Part shown: one piece after another, positions 32,576 to 39,984 of the stretch | How the letters are laid out: each line of letters opens with the position of its first letter | Numbering within the stretch: the first letter of the stretch is position 1 | NCBI GenBank assembly: GCA_964644845.1 | Contig: CAZXXS010000016.1 | Coordinates: 1-39,984 of the forward strand | From: Geothermovivens sp964644845 | GTDB taxonomy: Bacteria > Zhuqueibacterota > Zhuqueibacteria > Oleimicrobiales > Geothermoviventaceae | DNA length: 39,984 bases | Direction of reading: 5' to 3' | Notes under the pieces: generated by a model | What the model saw: only the letters and a program-made list of their open reading frames with translations | Told to the model about the DNA's origin: nothing | The model's database searches: none | Position numbers and translations under genes: made by a program

Positions 32576-34129
32576 TCATGCATTCACGGCCTGCTGCTTG
32601 CGCATTTCACGCGTCCACCACGTCATGCCAGCGATCCGATCGGGGTCCGGCTTGGGGAAGAAGTAGCTGGCCACAAAACCGACCACGAAGAAAGTGACGT
32701 TGGCGGCCACGCCGATCAGGAACGGGTGGATGTGACAGGCTACTGCTTCGGGAACCGCGCCAAGATGGCTGAGGGTGCACCAAAGGATCACAATCACAGT
32801 AGCCACTACACCAACGGTCGCCCCCTGTTTGTTTGTGCGGTTCGACACGAAACCGAGCAAGAAAAAACCACCGAGTCCGCCACCCATCACAGCGCCGATG
32901 AAAAAGCCGATGTCGAGAATCGTTTTGCCGGGGATGAGCGACAACGTGTAGGCAGCAACGATCATGATGCCGCCCAACGCCATGCTGATCCAGCGGGCTG
33001 CCCTCAGGTAGTGTTTGTCGTCGCGGCCTTTCACCAGGTATTTCTTGTAGAAATCCACCGTCAGCACCGTGGCCGTGCCATTCATGCTCGAGTCGATGCT
33101 CGACATCGCTGCAGCGAGCACGGCAGCGATCACGAATCCGCCCACGCCAGGTGGCATTTCGGTCAGGATGAAGTGCGGGTAAACCTCGTCAGGCTTCAGG
33201 CCCGCAGCCAGCGCTCCGGGGAATTCCTGGTAGAACACCCACAGGGCCGTGCCAACGAACATGAACAACGTCCAAATTGGGATGCACCCGAGGCCTACCG
33301 TCCACACCGCGCCCAAAGCTGAGCGATCACTTTTGGCGGCCTCGTAACGCTGAATCTTGGTTTGGTCAGTCGAAAATTCCTGAATGTTGCCAATGATGCC
33401 AGCCAGCGCGAACATCCAGAACGTTTCCCGGGCGAAATTGAAATCGAAAGACACCACCAGATCAAATTTGTGCGCCACCGCAGCCCGATGAAGCACCTCC
33501 GGAATGCCGCCCGGGATCCGCATGAACACGATCGTCAACGTGACCAGTCCACCCAAAATGAGAACGAGTGTTTGCACCACGTCTGTCCAGATCACCGCTT
33601 CCAAACCGCCCATCACGGTGTAGATCGTGACAATCACGCCGACCACTACGATGACCATTGGAACGCTCCAACCCGTTACTACCCTGATCGGGAGCGAAAG
33701 AAGGAAGAGAATGATGCCCATGCGGTAGATCGACCCGAGGGAAAACAGGATGCTGGCGTAGGAGCGTCCCCAGCTGCCGAAACGGCGTTCAAAGTACTCG
33801 TAGGCGCTCACGAACATCGTTCGCCGGTAGAAAACGACGAAGTAACGCACAGCGATCAGCGCAGCAATTGGCAGCATCAAGCCGGGGACCAGACGCGTCC
33901 AGTTGCCAGCAAAGGCGGAACCCGGGTACGCAAGAAACGTCACCGAACTGATGGCTGTACCCAGGAGAGACAGCCCAACCGCAAAGCCCGGGATGGACCG
34001 GTTTCCAACAAAGTACCCGTCGGTGCCCTTGATTCTGCGACTCGTCCACCAGCCGAGACCCAGCATGGCAAACGCGTAAACGACAATCGCTGCAGCGTCG
34101 GCAACCCGCAGAGTTAGTGCCCCTTCCAC
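32576..34129 (-). CDS. sodium:solute symporter (SSS family)
   Basis: The start is GTG 34129, seven bases after GGAGG; no nearer ATG exists. At 517 residues with about thirteen transmembrane segments it has the usual SSS length. Typical segments are GTDGYFVGNRS after helix 1, YTVMGGLEAVIWTDVVQ (~170-186) and SSIDSSMNG (~343-350), whose serines match the sodium-2 site in helix 8. The family imports sugars, sialic acid, uronates, amino acids or myo-inositol with sodium; specificity cannot be read from the sequence. Being next to an N-acetylneuraminate-lyase/DHDPS-family aldolase suggests an acidic sugar. The 219-bp gap upstream contains a 7-bp hairpin GAGCGGC/GCCGCTC (34280-34298). Confidence 0.9.
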   Translation of the reverse strand: MEGALTLRVADAAAIVVYAFAMLGLGWWTSRRIKGTDGYFVGNRSIPGFAVGLSLLGTAISSVTFLAYPGSAFAGNWTRLVPGLMLPIAALIAVRYFVVFYRRTMFVSAYEYFERRFGSWGRSYASILFSLGSIYRMGIILFLLSLPIRVVTGWSVPMVIVVVGVIVTIYTVMGGLEAVIWTDVVQTLVLILGGLVTLTIVFMRIPGGIPEVLHRAAVAHKFDLVVSFDFNFARETFWMFALAGIIGNIQEFSTDQTKIQRYEAAKSDRSALGAVWTVGLGCIPIWTLFMFVGTALWVFYQEFPGALAAGLKPDEVYPHFILTEMPPGVGGFVIAAVLAAAMSSIDSSMNGTATVLTVDFYKKYLVKGRDDKHYLRAARWISMALGGIMIVAAYTLSLIPGKTILDIGFFIGAVMGGGLGGFFLLGFVSNRTNKQGATVGVVATVIVILWCTLSHLGAVPEAVACHIHPFLIGVAANVTFFVVGFVASYFFPKPDPDRIAGMTWWTREMRKQQAVNA

Positions 34130-34348
34130 TCTCTGACCTCCATGGTTTCGTTCCTTCCGGACCCGACCGCGCTACCGTGTTCCCAGCACAGCCCGACATT
34201 AGCTACCCGGAGCGTTTCAATCCAATGCAAGGACAAAACGGACCCCAGCCGTTTGACTTCAAAAGCCCCTGGCAACCGCGAGCGGCGCCCAGCCGCTCCC
34301 ACTTGTTCAGTTAGCCGCGCAGTGTGGACTCCCGGGAAAGGCGAAAGC

Positions 34349-35251
34349 TTACGAGGGCAGAAGCTCATTTCGGCGCAGCACGTCTTCCACGTGCATGGCC
34401 TCTTCCGGCGAGAGCCCGAGGATTGGCTTGGAGACGTGGGGCTGGCAAAGGCCGAGTTTGCTAACGGCCATTTTCACCGCCGCCACAAAAGATCGGCAGT
34501 CGTAAATCTTCCAAACCGCGTCGATGCGTTTCTGGAGCTCCAGGGCCCGGTCGTAGTTCCGAGACTCCAGCGCGTCGAAAAGCTGCACACAGAGGCGCGG
34601 CACTACATTCGAAATGCCATCCAGACCACCGTCGGCGCCGGACCAGATTCCAGCAGCCCACATGTGTGACTTCCCGATGAAGATGCGAAAATCAGGGCGA
34701 CGACGTTTTAGCTCGATCACCCGCGTCAGGTAAACGTAGTCCGCAGAGCTGTCCTTGATGCCCACAATGTTGGGTTCCGCAAGCAATTCGCTCAGCACGG
34801 GGATCCCGATCCCCGTGCCCACAACCATCGGGAGGTTGTAGATGAATACCGGCACGGGGCTAGTAGCCGCCAGATCGCGGTAAAAGTCCAGAATCTCCCT
34901 CTGGTCGTTGATCGGGTAGAAGAAAGGCGGGTGGGCCACAACGGCGTCCACGCCAAGCGGTGCCACAGCTTCGATTTCCGCGATCGCGCGCCGTGTACTC
35001 GTTTCGCCAACGTTCGCAAGCACGGCAGCGCTGCCCGCCGCCTCCTCCACAACGATTTCCACTGCCCGGTGTTTCTCGTCGTCCGGCAGGCACAACCCTT
35101 CGCCGGTGGTGCTGTTTACAAAGACCCCGTGTACCCCCGAGCCCAAAACATGACGCACGACGCGCCGCAAGCCTTCTTCATCCAGTGTACCGTCTTCGTT
35201 CAAGGGCGTGATCAGCGGCACAACCATGCCGCGAAGCAACGTGACATCCAT
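34349..35251 (-). CDS. DHDPS/N-acetylneuraminate-lyase-family aldolase
   Basis: ATG 35251 follows GGAGG by seven bases; 300 residues, a complete class I aldolase barrel. The Schiff-base lysine is Lys166 in VGIKDSS, the catalytic tyrosine is Tyr138 in FIYNLP, and the carboxylate-binding loop is NSTTGEG (~46-52). The family covers dihydrodipicolinate synthase, N-acetylneuraminate lyase, 2-keto-3-deoxygluconate aldolase and several dehydratases. Because it sits between a solute symporter and an exported lipoprotein, with no lysine genes near, catabolism of a sialic acid or keto-deoxy sugar acid is likelier than lysine synthesis; that is inference. It begins 53 bp after the lipoprotein gene, which suggests one transcript. 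Confidence 0.85.
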   Translation of the reverse strand: MDVTLLRGMVVPLITPLNEDGTLDEEGLRRVVRHVLGSGVHGVFVNSTTGEGLCLPDDEKHRAVEIVVEEAAGSAAVLANVGETSTRRAIAEIEAVAPLGVDAVVAHPPFFYPINDQREILDFYRDLAATSPVPVFIYNLPMVVGTGIGIPVLSELLAEPNIVGIKDSSADYVYLTRVIELKRRRPDFRIFIGKSHMWAAGIWSGADGGLDGISNVVPRLCVQLFDALESRNYDRALELQKRIDAVWKIYDCRSFVAAVKMAVSKLGLCQPHVSKPILGLSPEEAMHVEDVLRRNELLPS

Positions 35252-35304
35252 TCCGGGTCCTCCGCGTCAGAAAATCGGCTTTCGGCTGAGAAAGCTTCTT
35301 CGGA

Positions 35305-37503
35305 TCAGTGTTGGGAAGCGATGCCCGCTTGGACGATGTAGCCGTAGTAACGCCCCATCCAGTAGGGCAAAAGCCAGAACGCACCCTCGTCCTCGATCCT
35401 GCCTGCATCACCGTCGTTCAGCAAGTAAGGATTGCCGTTCCATTTCAACATACCTCGCTCCGAAGGCGGAAACGGTCGGGTAGCCTGGCGACGCCCATCC
35501 CGCGCGAGGCGTTGATCCACCTCGACATCAGCGCGCTGGCTGTTCTTCATGCGCCAGCTGATCAGATCCAGCGGCACGTCCCGCAGCGTCTCTACGGCAT
35601 CCTCAAGTCCACAGTCGCGCCCAAGTGCGTAAGTGGCAATGTAGTTCCAAAGCGGATTCTTCTCGGGCTTCTCGATTGCCCAGCTCCGTTCCATGCTCTT
35701 GACGTAAATTGCGCGCAGCTTTTTGTCGGTCTCGTAGCGGAACAAACCGTAGTACGACAAGAAAGCAAGCTCGTCGTCCGAATGGTTGACCTCGCCAGGG
35801 GGAACGACCTTCTGCTTGATCGTGTTCTCGGCGTAATGGTGTCTGACGGCCAAGTCGTAGTAAGCCTCCAGGAACCTGGGCTCTCCCGTGACATGGTGCG
35901 CCACTCGCAGAAAGCTCAGTATTTCCAGCGAATTCAGCCCCTTCTCGTTGGACCAGTTCGGATTGTTGTTCAGAGAGTCGGGGTGCCACACACCCCACGT
36001 AGTCGGTTTGCCGTCAAGATCGACAAGGTGGTAATTGTGGCGAAGGATGTGGTCCGCGATCCGGTGAACCAGCGCTCTCACTCGTTCACGGTACTCCCCT
36101 TCAGCCACCAGATCGTAGAAAATCGGGTACGCAAACAGGTGGCCCACAATTTCGTCGGAACTGGTGTCCCCTTTCCACTTCCACTTGCCGTCTGGAGTTG
36201 GGTGCCATTCGCCACCGTAGACGCGGTCTTCGATCCGAACAAACGACCGGGCTGGAAACCCAGGGATGCCGGTGATTCGTTCCAGCCTTTCGAGCGCCTC
36301 GAATGTACGGATCGCTCTCTCCCGCGCTTCGGGTTCGTGGGTGGCCGCCCAGCGGAAGCATTCAGCAGCAAGGTACATGGCGCTCCAGAGGCCGTCGTTG
36401 TCGTTGTCGCGCAGGACGAACGTGTCCAGTCTACCAGGCTCCAGCAGCGTGCATTCGCCGATCAGACCGAAACGCGTGTGTCGTGTCGGGATGCGGCTTT
36501 CGAAAATGCGGGCCTTGTCTGCCAGGGTCATCCTGCGCTTGAACAGGTGACTGACGCCCGAATCGGTCAAGATCCACGCGCTCGTGTCGCTCTCAGCTAC
36601 CACACGCCGCACTCGATCGTCCGGAAGCCACCGCCGGTTGGCGTAGTACTCCCAATGGCCGTTTTCGTAGCGACAGACACCCCAGGAGGTGCCAACCCAC
36701 AGCACGCTTCGACCACCGGCCAGGGATGTCACATCCTCGTAAGGCAAGCCCTGCCGACCACCTACCGTGTCCCACTCAACTCCTTGCAAATGCAACAGGC
36801 CAAAGGGCGTGCCAATCCACATCCCGCTTTCGGTCACGGCGAACGCTGTTGGTTTCTCTCGAAGCGCGGGGAGTTCCGCCACCTGCTGCCAGCCCCCGTC
36901 CGTCATGCGAAAGATCCAGGAACCGGAAAGCACGTAAGCCTGGCGGTCAGGGCCAAAAGCCACGTCCACGATTTCCCGGGCCGAAGGCAGGGGAAGAGAG
37001 ACGAGCCTTTGTCCTGCGGGCGGCAAGCGCAGGATCGCCCTGGGGCCGACTGCCCACACGCTGCCGTCTGGTCCACGGAGTAAATGATCCGGGTTTTCGA
37101 CCAGCACCCTGGGGAAGCGCAGACGTCGCCAGGTGTCCGCCTCCCGCGTCCACAGGGCCCTTCGACCGAGCAACACCAGCTGCCCGTTCATCACGGCCAC
37201 GTCCCGAAGTCGATCGCGTGGAAGGGAAACGTCCAGCGACTGAAGCTCACCGTGGTTGTTGGCCACAAACAGCTGCGATCCCGTTGCCACAATCGCACGA
37301 CCAGCGTCCAGAAGCGCAACCGACACGGGATCCTGCCCTGTCTGCTTCCGGATTTCAAGCACAACCTTATCTTTTTGCAAGTACGGGGAATCGGGCACGC
37401 CGGCAAGCCGTTTTCGACTCCCCCCACACCCAGAGAAAAACACAAACAGAACCACCATTCCAACGGTCAGACTGCGTTTGCTTCGGTTTCTGTTTCTGCT
37501 CAT
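35305..37503 (-). CDS. lipoprotein with beta-propeller and helical toroid domain, unknown function
   Basis: ATG 37503 (MSRNRN) follows GGGAG by five bases; 732 residues with lipobox SGC (Cys26). Residues ~55-310 are propeller-like blades, including MWIGTPFGLLHL and LWVGTSWGVCRY, which match the repeats of two-component-regulator propellers (Reg_prop). Residues ~330-732 appear mostly helical with aromatic-rich motifs (DNDNDGLWSAMYLAAECFRW, GIPGFPARSF, WHPDSLNNNPNWSNEKG), consistent with an (alpha/alpha) toroid as in polysaccharide lyases and unsaturated glucuronyl hydrolases. I cannot identify catalytic residues. It heads the operon with the aldolase, symporter and membrane protein, so it may bind or process the glycan whose product is imported. 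Confidence 0.7.
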   Translation of the reverse strand: MSRNRNRSKRSLTVGMVVLFVFFSGCGGSRKRLAGVPDSPYLQKDKVVLEIRKQTGQDPVSVALLDAGRAIVATGSQLFVANNHGELQSLDVSLPRDRLRDVAVMNGQLVLLGRRALWTREADTWRRLRFPRVLVENPDHLLRGPDGSVWAVGPRAILRLPPAGQRLVSLPLPSAREIVDVAFGPDRQAYVLSGSWIFRMTDGGWQQVAELPALREKPTAFAVTESGMWIGTPFGLLHLQGVEWDTVGGRQGLPYEDVTSLAGGRSVLWVGTSWGVCRYENGHWEYYANRRWLPDDRVRRVVAESDTSAWILTDSGVSHLFKRRMTLADKARIFESRIPTRHTRFGLIGECTLLEPGRLDTFVLRDNDNDGLWSAMYLAAECFRWAATHEPEARERAIRTFEALERLERITGIPGFPARSFVRIEDRVYGGEWHPTPDGKWKWKGDTSSDEIVGHLFAYPIFYDLVAEGEYRERVRALVHRIADHILRHNYHLVDLDGKPTTWGVWHPDSLNNNPNWSNEKGLNSLEILSFLRVAHHVTGEPRFLEAYYDLAVRHHYAENTIKQKVVPPGEVNHSDDELAFLSYYGLFRYETDKKLRAIYVKSMERSWAIEKPEKNPLWNYIATYALGRDCGLEDAVETLRDVPLDLISWRMKNSQRADVEVDQRLARDGRRQATRPFPPSERGMLKWNGNPYLLNDGDAGRIEDEGAFWLLPYWMGRYYGYIVQAGIASQH

Positions 37504-37923
37504 TCGTACTCCCGTTGTCAAGCGGTCCAAGGTTGCGCTACGGCGCCTCTCGTCTGTCAGTACCCGGGTGAGGTTGACAAATCGGTGAGCACCGCGCTGT
37601 CCAGACGGCCTCATGCCCGAAGAGCCCCCGATTCTCGCAAAGCAGCCTTTAGCAGATCAGCGCCGGGTTCATCTCAGGCACCAGCTTGCACGGCAAACCA
37701 AAGCACACGCGGCAACAGCACTCCGCATTCCCGCTGTCTTCCAGAGCTGAGAGGTCCTCGCTACGTCAGGGCGTTTTTGCCTCCGCAGGGCCTGTGTTTC
37801 AAACGGTTCCGTTTCGGAAATGAACGCCACGGTTGCTTGAAAACGCCCCAAGCCCTCCGGGCTACGGATACCTCTCCAACACTGCGTTGCATTTTCGGCG
37901 ACCGCACAAGTCCCCGGCTCTCC

Positions 37924-37943
37924 GTTTCGAAGTCCGTCGAAAC
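37924..37943. repeat. 7-bp inverted repeat
   Basis: GTTTCGA (37924-37930) and TCGAAAC (37937-37943) pair perfectly around AGTCCG. It is one of a cluster of hairpins in this gap. Confidence 0.5.
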
Positions 37944-37980
37944 CTGCTCCGCTTCGGCTCCGACGTGCGCTCGAGCCAGA

Positions 37981-38006
37981 AGATTTCCGCTTCCGGAGGG
38001 AAATCT
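37981..38006. repeat. 8-bp inverted repeat
   Basis: AGATTTCC (37981-37988) and GGAAATCT (37999-38006) pair perfectly around a 10-base loop that itself contains the palindrome TCCGGA. No T tract follows. Confidence 0.5.
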
Positions 38007-38174
38007 ACAAGAACTCTCAGCTCCCAAACGCTCTTCGGTCGTTTCCAGGCAACCAGAAACGCTTGGTACACTTCGCAGGGGCAACCGGACCTTCCGGTGC
38101 AGCGTGTGCTCGGCAGCAACAACGTTCCGTCAGCTCCCTCTGTCCTTTTCTCAAAGATCCGCCCGCTTGCGCTC

Positions 38175-38203
38175 TTGTCTTTCTGAATCAGGGTTGCTAA
38201 ATT
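38175..38203 (+). promoter_or_regulatory. promoter candidate for the LolA-like lipoprotein gene
   Basis: TTGTCT (38175-38180) and TAAATT (38198-38203) are 17 bp apart, each matching 4 of 6 consensus bases. The predicted leader before ATG 38396 would be about 185 nt, long enough to hold a regulatory structure, although I recognise no riboswitch. Confidence 0.35.
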
Positions 38204-38395
38204 TGAGCGTGGACAGGCGCCGCAAAAGTCGCGGAGATCAGAGCACCAGACCAAAAGCGATTCGCTTGCCTGTCGGGCAGGACGTTTGCACCCAGGATTC
38301 GTAGCGCACTTTCGGGGATGTCAGCGTATCCTGTTCGCAGTCTCCAGCGTTCTGCTGCCGCCGCTCGCGAACGCTTCACAGGGAGGAACACGCCG

Positions 38396-39136
38396 ATGCA
38401 CCGACGCGCTAACCGGTTTGATCAAGCACTCCTCGCACTGGTTTCACTGGCACTGACTATTCTTCTGGTGCCGGTAGCGGGGTGTTCCCGTTTCACCTCA
38501 AAGTTACCTTCGCCACAGGCACTCATCGACAGTGTGGAGGCTACTTACAAACCTTTCTCCCGAGCCTACCAGGCTGATCTTGATGTTTACGTACCCATGG
38601 ATCACGGACAGGGTGTCTTCCACGGTTGGCTCCGGGTCCACGCGGCCGACTCGTCGGAAATTCACGTTCAGCGCGGGTACGACCAGTGGGTCCGCCTCAC
38701 CGGGAACTTCCTGAAGGTTCACCGGCAACGCGGCAAACCTCTTATCGAGCAGCTCGACAACATCAACCACGAACCTATTCTGGTACGCGAAGTGTTTGTC
38801 CTCGGGCCCGACATTTTTTCCTGGCTGGGTGACACGTACACGTACGACCAGGTGCGCAAGAAAACAAGCCGAAGACTGATTCTCACTGCACACCCGAAGA
38901 AGTCGTTTTCGGCGGTCGGGCGTCTCGAGGTCGAGATCGACTCAAGAAACTACCACGTAGTGGAAGCCCGACTGTACGCCAAGAACGGAGACCTGGCCGG
39001 CCGCTTCACCTTCGACGATTTTACGACCCTCGACGCCTACCCTGTACCTCGTTCGGTCGGGATTGACTTTGCCCAGCGCGGCGAAGTAATCAACGAGCTC
39101 TACCGCCTTCGGCACGTGCGCCCGTTGCGCCACTGA
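38396..39136 (+). CDS. lipoprotein resembling LolA/LolB-type carrier fold
   Basis: ATG 38396 (MHRRANRF) has GGGAGGA nine bases upstream; 246 residues with lipobox AGC (Cys30). The rest alternates strands in the pattern of outer-membrane lipoprotein-sorting proteins: a helix near ~35-55 (ALIDSVEATYKPF), then long antiparallel strands (YQADLDVYVP, FHGWLRVHA, VRLTGNFLKV) and a final half with RLEVEIDSRNYHVVEARLY and RFTFDDFTTLDAYPVPRS, a phrasing typical of DUF4292/LolA-like proteins. The likely role is binding or transferring a lipidic or hydrophobic ligand at the outer membrane. It is transcribed alone, convergent with the barrel gene, which ends 49 bp away. Confidence 0.65.
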   Translation: MHRRANRFDQALLALVSLALTILLVPVAGCSRFTSKLPSPQALIDSVEATYKPFSRAYQADLDVYVPMDHGQGVFHGWLRVHAADSSEIHVQRGYDQWVRLTGNFLKVHRQRGKPLIEQLDNINHEPILVREVFVLGPDIFSWLGDTYTYDQVRKKTSRRLILTAHPKKSFSAVGRLEVEIDSRNYHVVEARLYAKNGDLAGRFTFDDFTTLDAYPVPRSVGIDFAQRGEVINELYRLRHVRPLRH

Positions 39137-39185
39137 CCACACTCCCACCGATTGCCCAACGGGTTCGCCAACGTCGCCGCTCAGC

Positions 39186-39815
39186 TTAAATCCGGCCGAG
39201 ATGTACAGCCAGCCGCAGCCAAAGGAGAGCTGTGTGACTCCCGTTCACGGTACCGTAACTCAGGTACACACCCGGCACTCGGTACTCCACACTGGTGTAG
39301 TCAATGTACCGCACGAGGGCTTCAATGCCCAGCGTAAGACGGCGGGTGAGAAAGTACTCCAGCAGAGCTCCTGCAAGGACTGTGTGGCCAAGAAGTTCCT
39401 CTTGTTCACCACTCAGGATCGCTTTTCCGTACCCAACAACAGCGGCAGGCCTCAGGTCCCGCCAACGCCCGAGCGGAAAAACCACTCGTAACTCGGCCAC
39501 CAGAAAGCCGTACGTTCCAGACCAAAGCCACCAGGCCCGCGGGTGGTGTTCCGTGTAGGTCAACGCGGCGAAGGTCTGAACCCAGCGACTCCAGCGGTAC
39601 CCAAACTCTGCGGACCAGCCGCTCCCGGAGCGAAGCGGCAAATAAATGCGGTAGAATTCCGTGGTGAACCAGGTCGTTGCACCCGAGACAGCAACCGACA
39701 CACCTTTTTCTACACGTCGCGGCTTCCACAGGCGCTCACTGCTCTGGGCTTTCAGATTGCCCCTTCCCGCCACCACGAACAGAAACAGCGCCAAGGTCAC
39801 GCAGATCTTCCTCAC
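39186..39815 (-). CDS. small outer-membrane beta-barrel-like protein
   Basis: The likely start is GTG 39815, because it gives a proper signal peptide (RKICVTLALFLFVVAGRG, cleavage near KAQ) after a weak GGGG site; 209 residues. After the signal come alternating amphipathic strands with aromatic girdles (WSAEFGYRWSRWVQTFAALTY, LLEYFLTRRLTLGIEALVRY), perhaps eight, ending in a strand LLWLRLAVHLGRI without the usual terminal Phe. This fits an OmpA/OmpW-size barrel. The start lies 80 bp inside the preceding TPR gene, a large overlap that suggests translational coupling or a later start. Function unknown. Confidence 0.6.
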   Translation of the reverse strand: MRKICVTLALFLFVVAGRGNLKAQSSERLWKPRRVEKGVSVAVSGATTWFTTEFYRIYLPLRSGSGWSAEFGYRWSRWVQTFAALTYTEHHPRAWWLWSGTYGFLVAELRVVFPLGRWRDLRPAAVVGYGKAILSGEQEELLGHTVLAGALLEYFLTRRLTLGIEALVRYIDYTSVEYRVPGVYLSYGTVNGSHTALLWLRLAVHLGRI

Positions 39816-39984
39816 GGCCGTACCCCATGCTTCGCAGCACTTCCAGGTTTTGCCTGGCAACGGGATTTTCCGGATCCAGCCTCAGCGCCTTCACCCACGC
39901 GGACCAGGCCTTTTCGTAGTCGCCAAGTTCGTAGTACGCCCGCCCCAGATTGAGCCACACGGTCACGTTCGTCGAATCCAGCGC
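39736..39984 (-). CDS. C-terminal part of a TPR protein, cut by the window edge
   Basis: The frame is open from the window end to a stop at 39736, giving the last 82 residues. They contain the end of one TPR, then a full unit (VWLNLGRAYYELGDYEKAWSAWVKALRLDP) and a partial third helix pair, followed by a charged Gly-rich tail (VRGGGKGQ). The 5' end is missing, so length and other domains are unknown. It overlaps the start of the barrel gene by 80 bp and is probably co-transcribed with it. Confidence 0.75.
   Translation of the reverse strand, partial: ALDSTNVTVWLNLGRAYYELGDYEKAWSAWVKALRLDPENPVARQNLEVLRSMGYGREEDLRDLGAVSVRGGGKGQSESPEQ

Larger units (their letters stand above)
37504..38395. other. 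892-bp divergent intergenic region rich in hairpins
   Basis: No gene is supported. A plus-strand frame runs through most of it but starts antisense to the lipoprotein gene and is Arg/Ser/Pro-rich; a 130-codon minus frame has no site or family. Between 37800 and 38100 several perfect small inverted repeats cluster, and the right end has a promoter candidate. The phrase CCGGGCTACG at about 37858, also found in the repeat at 1-190, may be a decayed copy. Confidence 0.5.

Noticed and set aside
35308..37083. Plus-strand open frame of 591 codons
   Set aside because: It is antisense to the propeller lipoprotein gene and has no start site or domain.
37084..38304. Plus-strand open frame of 406 codons reaching into the intergenic gap
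   Set aside because: It begins antisense to a real gene, is rich in Arg/Ser/Pro, and crosses several hairpins; no family or ribosome site.

Overview
The window reads as a piece of chromosome from a Gram-negative bacterium of about 57% GC (estimated by eye). Several products have lipobox signal peptides, one is a small beta-barrel-like outer-membrane protein, and one resembles the LolA/LolB lipoprotein-carrier fold. Starts are preceded by strong AGGAGGT-type ribosome sites, and the few promoters visible have a TTGAC(N)/TAnnnT layout with 17-bp spacing. The lineage cannot be fixed from this alone; the gene style resembles uncultured FCB-group and related phyla, but that is inference. No rRNA, tRNA, CRISPR array, transposase, phage gene or replication origin was found.

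Layout. 1-822 is a non-coding block with a 190-bp direct repeat built from small palindromes. 823-3117 (+) is a lipoprotein glycosidase. 3228-10684 (-) carries, in order of transcription, a PRMT-like methyltransferase, a large TPR lipoprotein, a MaoC hydratase, a possible 74-residue protein and a 1147-residue VCBS/FG-GAP propeller fused to a GH123-like catalytic domain. 11024-29475 (-) is a dense carbohydrate block: two different GH31 enzymes, a PepD dipeptidase, an (alpha/alpha)6-barrel glycosidase, a CE4-like lipoprotein, a GH38 alpha-mannosidase, a double alpha/beta-hydrolase esterase, a zinc-ribbon protein and a GH2 enzyme with beta-glucuronidase hallmarks. 30050-31030 (+) is a secreted YdjC/ChbG-like deacetylase. 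31125-37503 (-) is a likely four-gene operon: propeller/toroid lipoprotein, DHDPS/N-acetylneuraminate-lyase-family aldolase, sodium:solute symporter and a polytopic membrane protein of unknown function. After an 892-bp hairpin-rich gap come a LolA-like lipoprotein (+), an outer-membrane-like barrel (-) and the end of a TPR gene cut by the window edge.

How the genes may work together. Nearly all the hydrolases carry export signals, so glycans appear to be taken apart in the periplasm or at the cell surface: alpha-mannose (GH38), alpha-glucose or alpha-xylose (GH31 twice), beta-uronic acid (GH2 with an NxKG motif), acyl groups (esterase, CE4-like, YdjC-like) and perhaps N-acetylhexosamine (GH123-like). 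Released acidic or amino sugars could enter through the symporter and be split by the aldolase. No SusC/SusD pair, sugar kinase or dedicated regulator is visible, so this is not a classic Bacteroidetes PUL; the link between the blocks is inferred from proximity and enzyme families.
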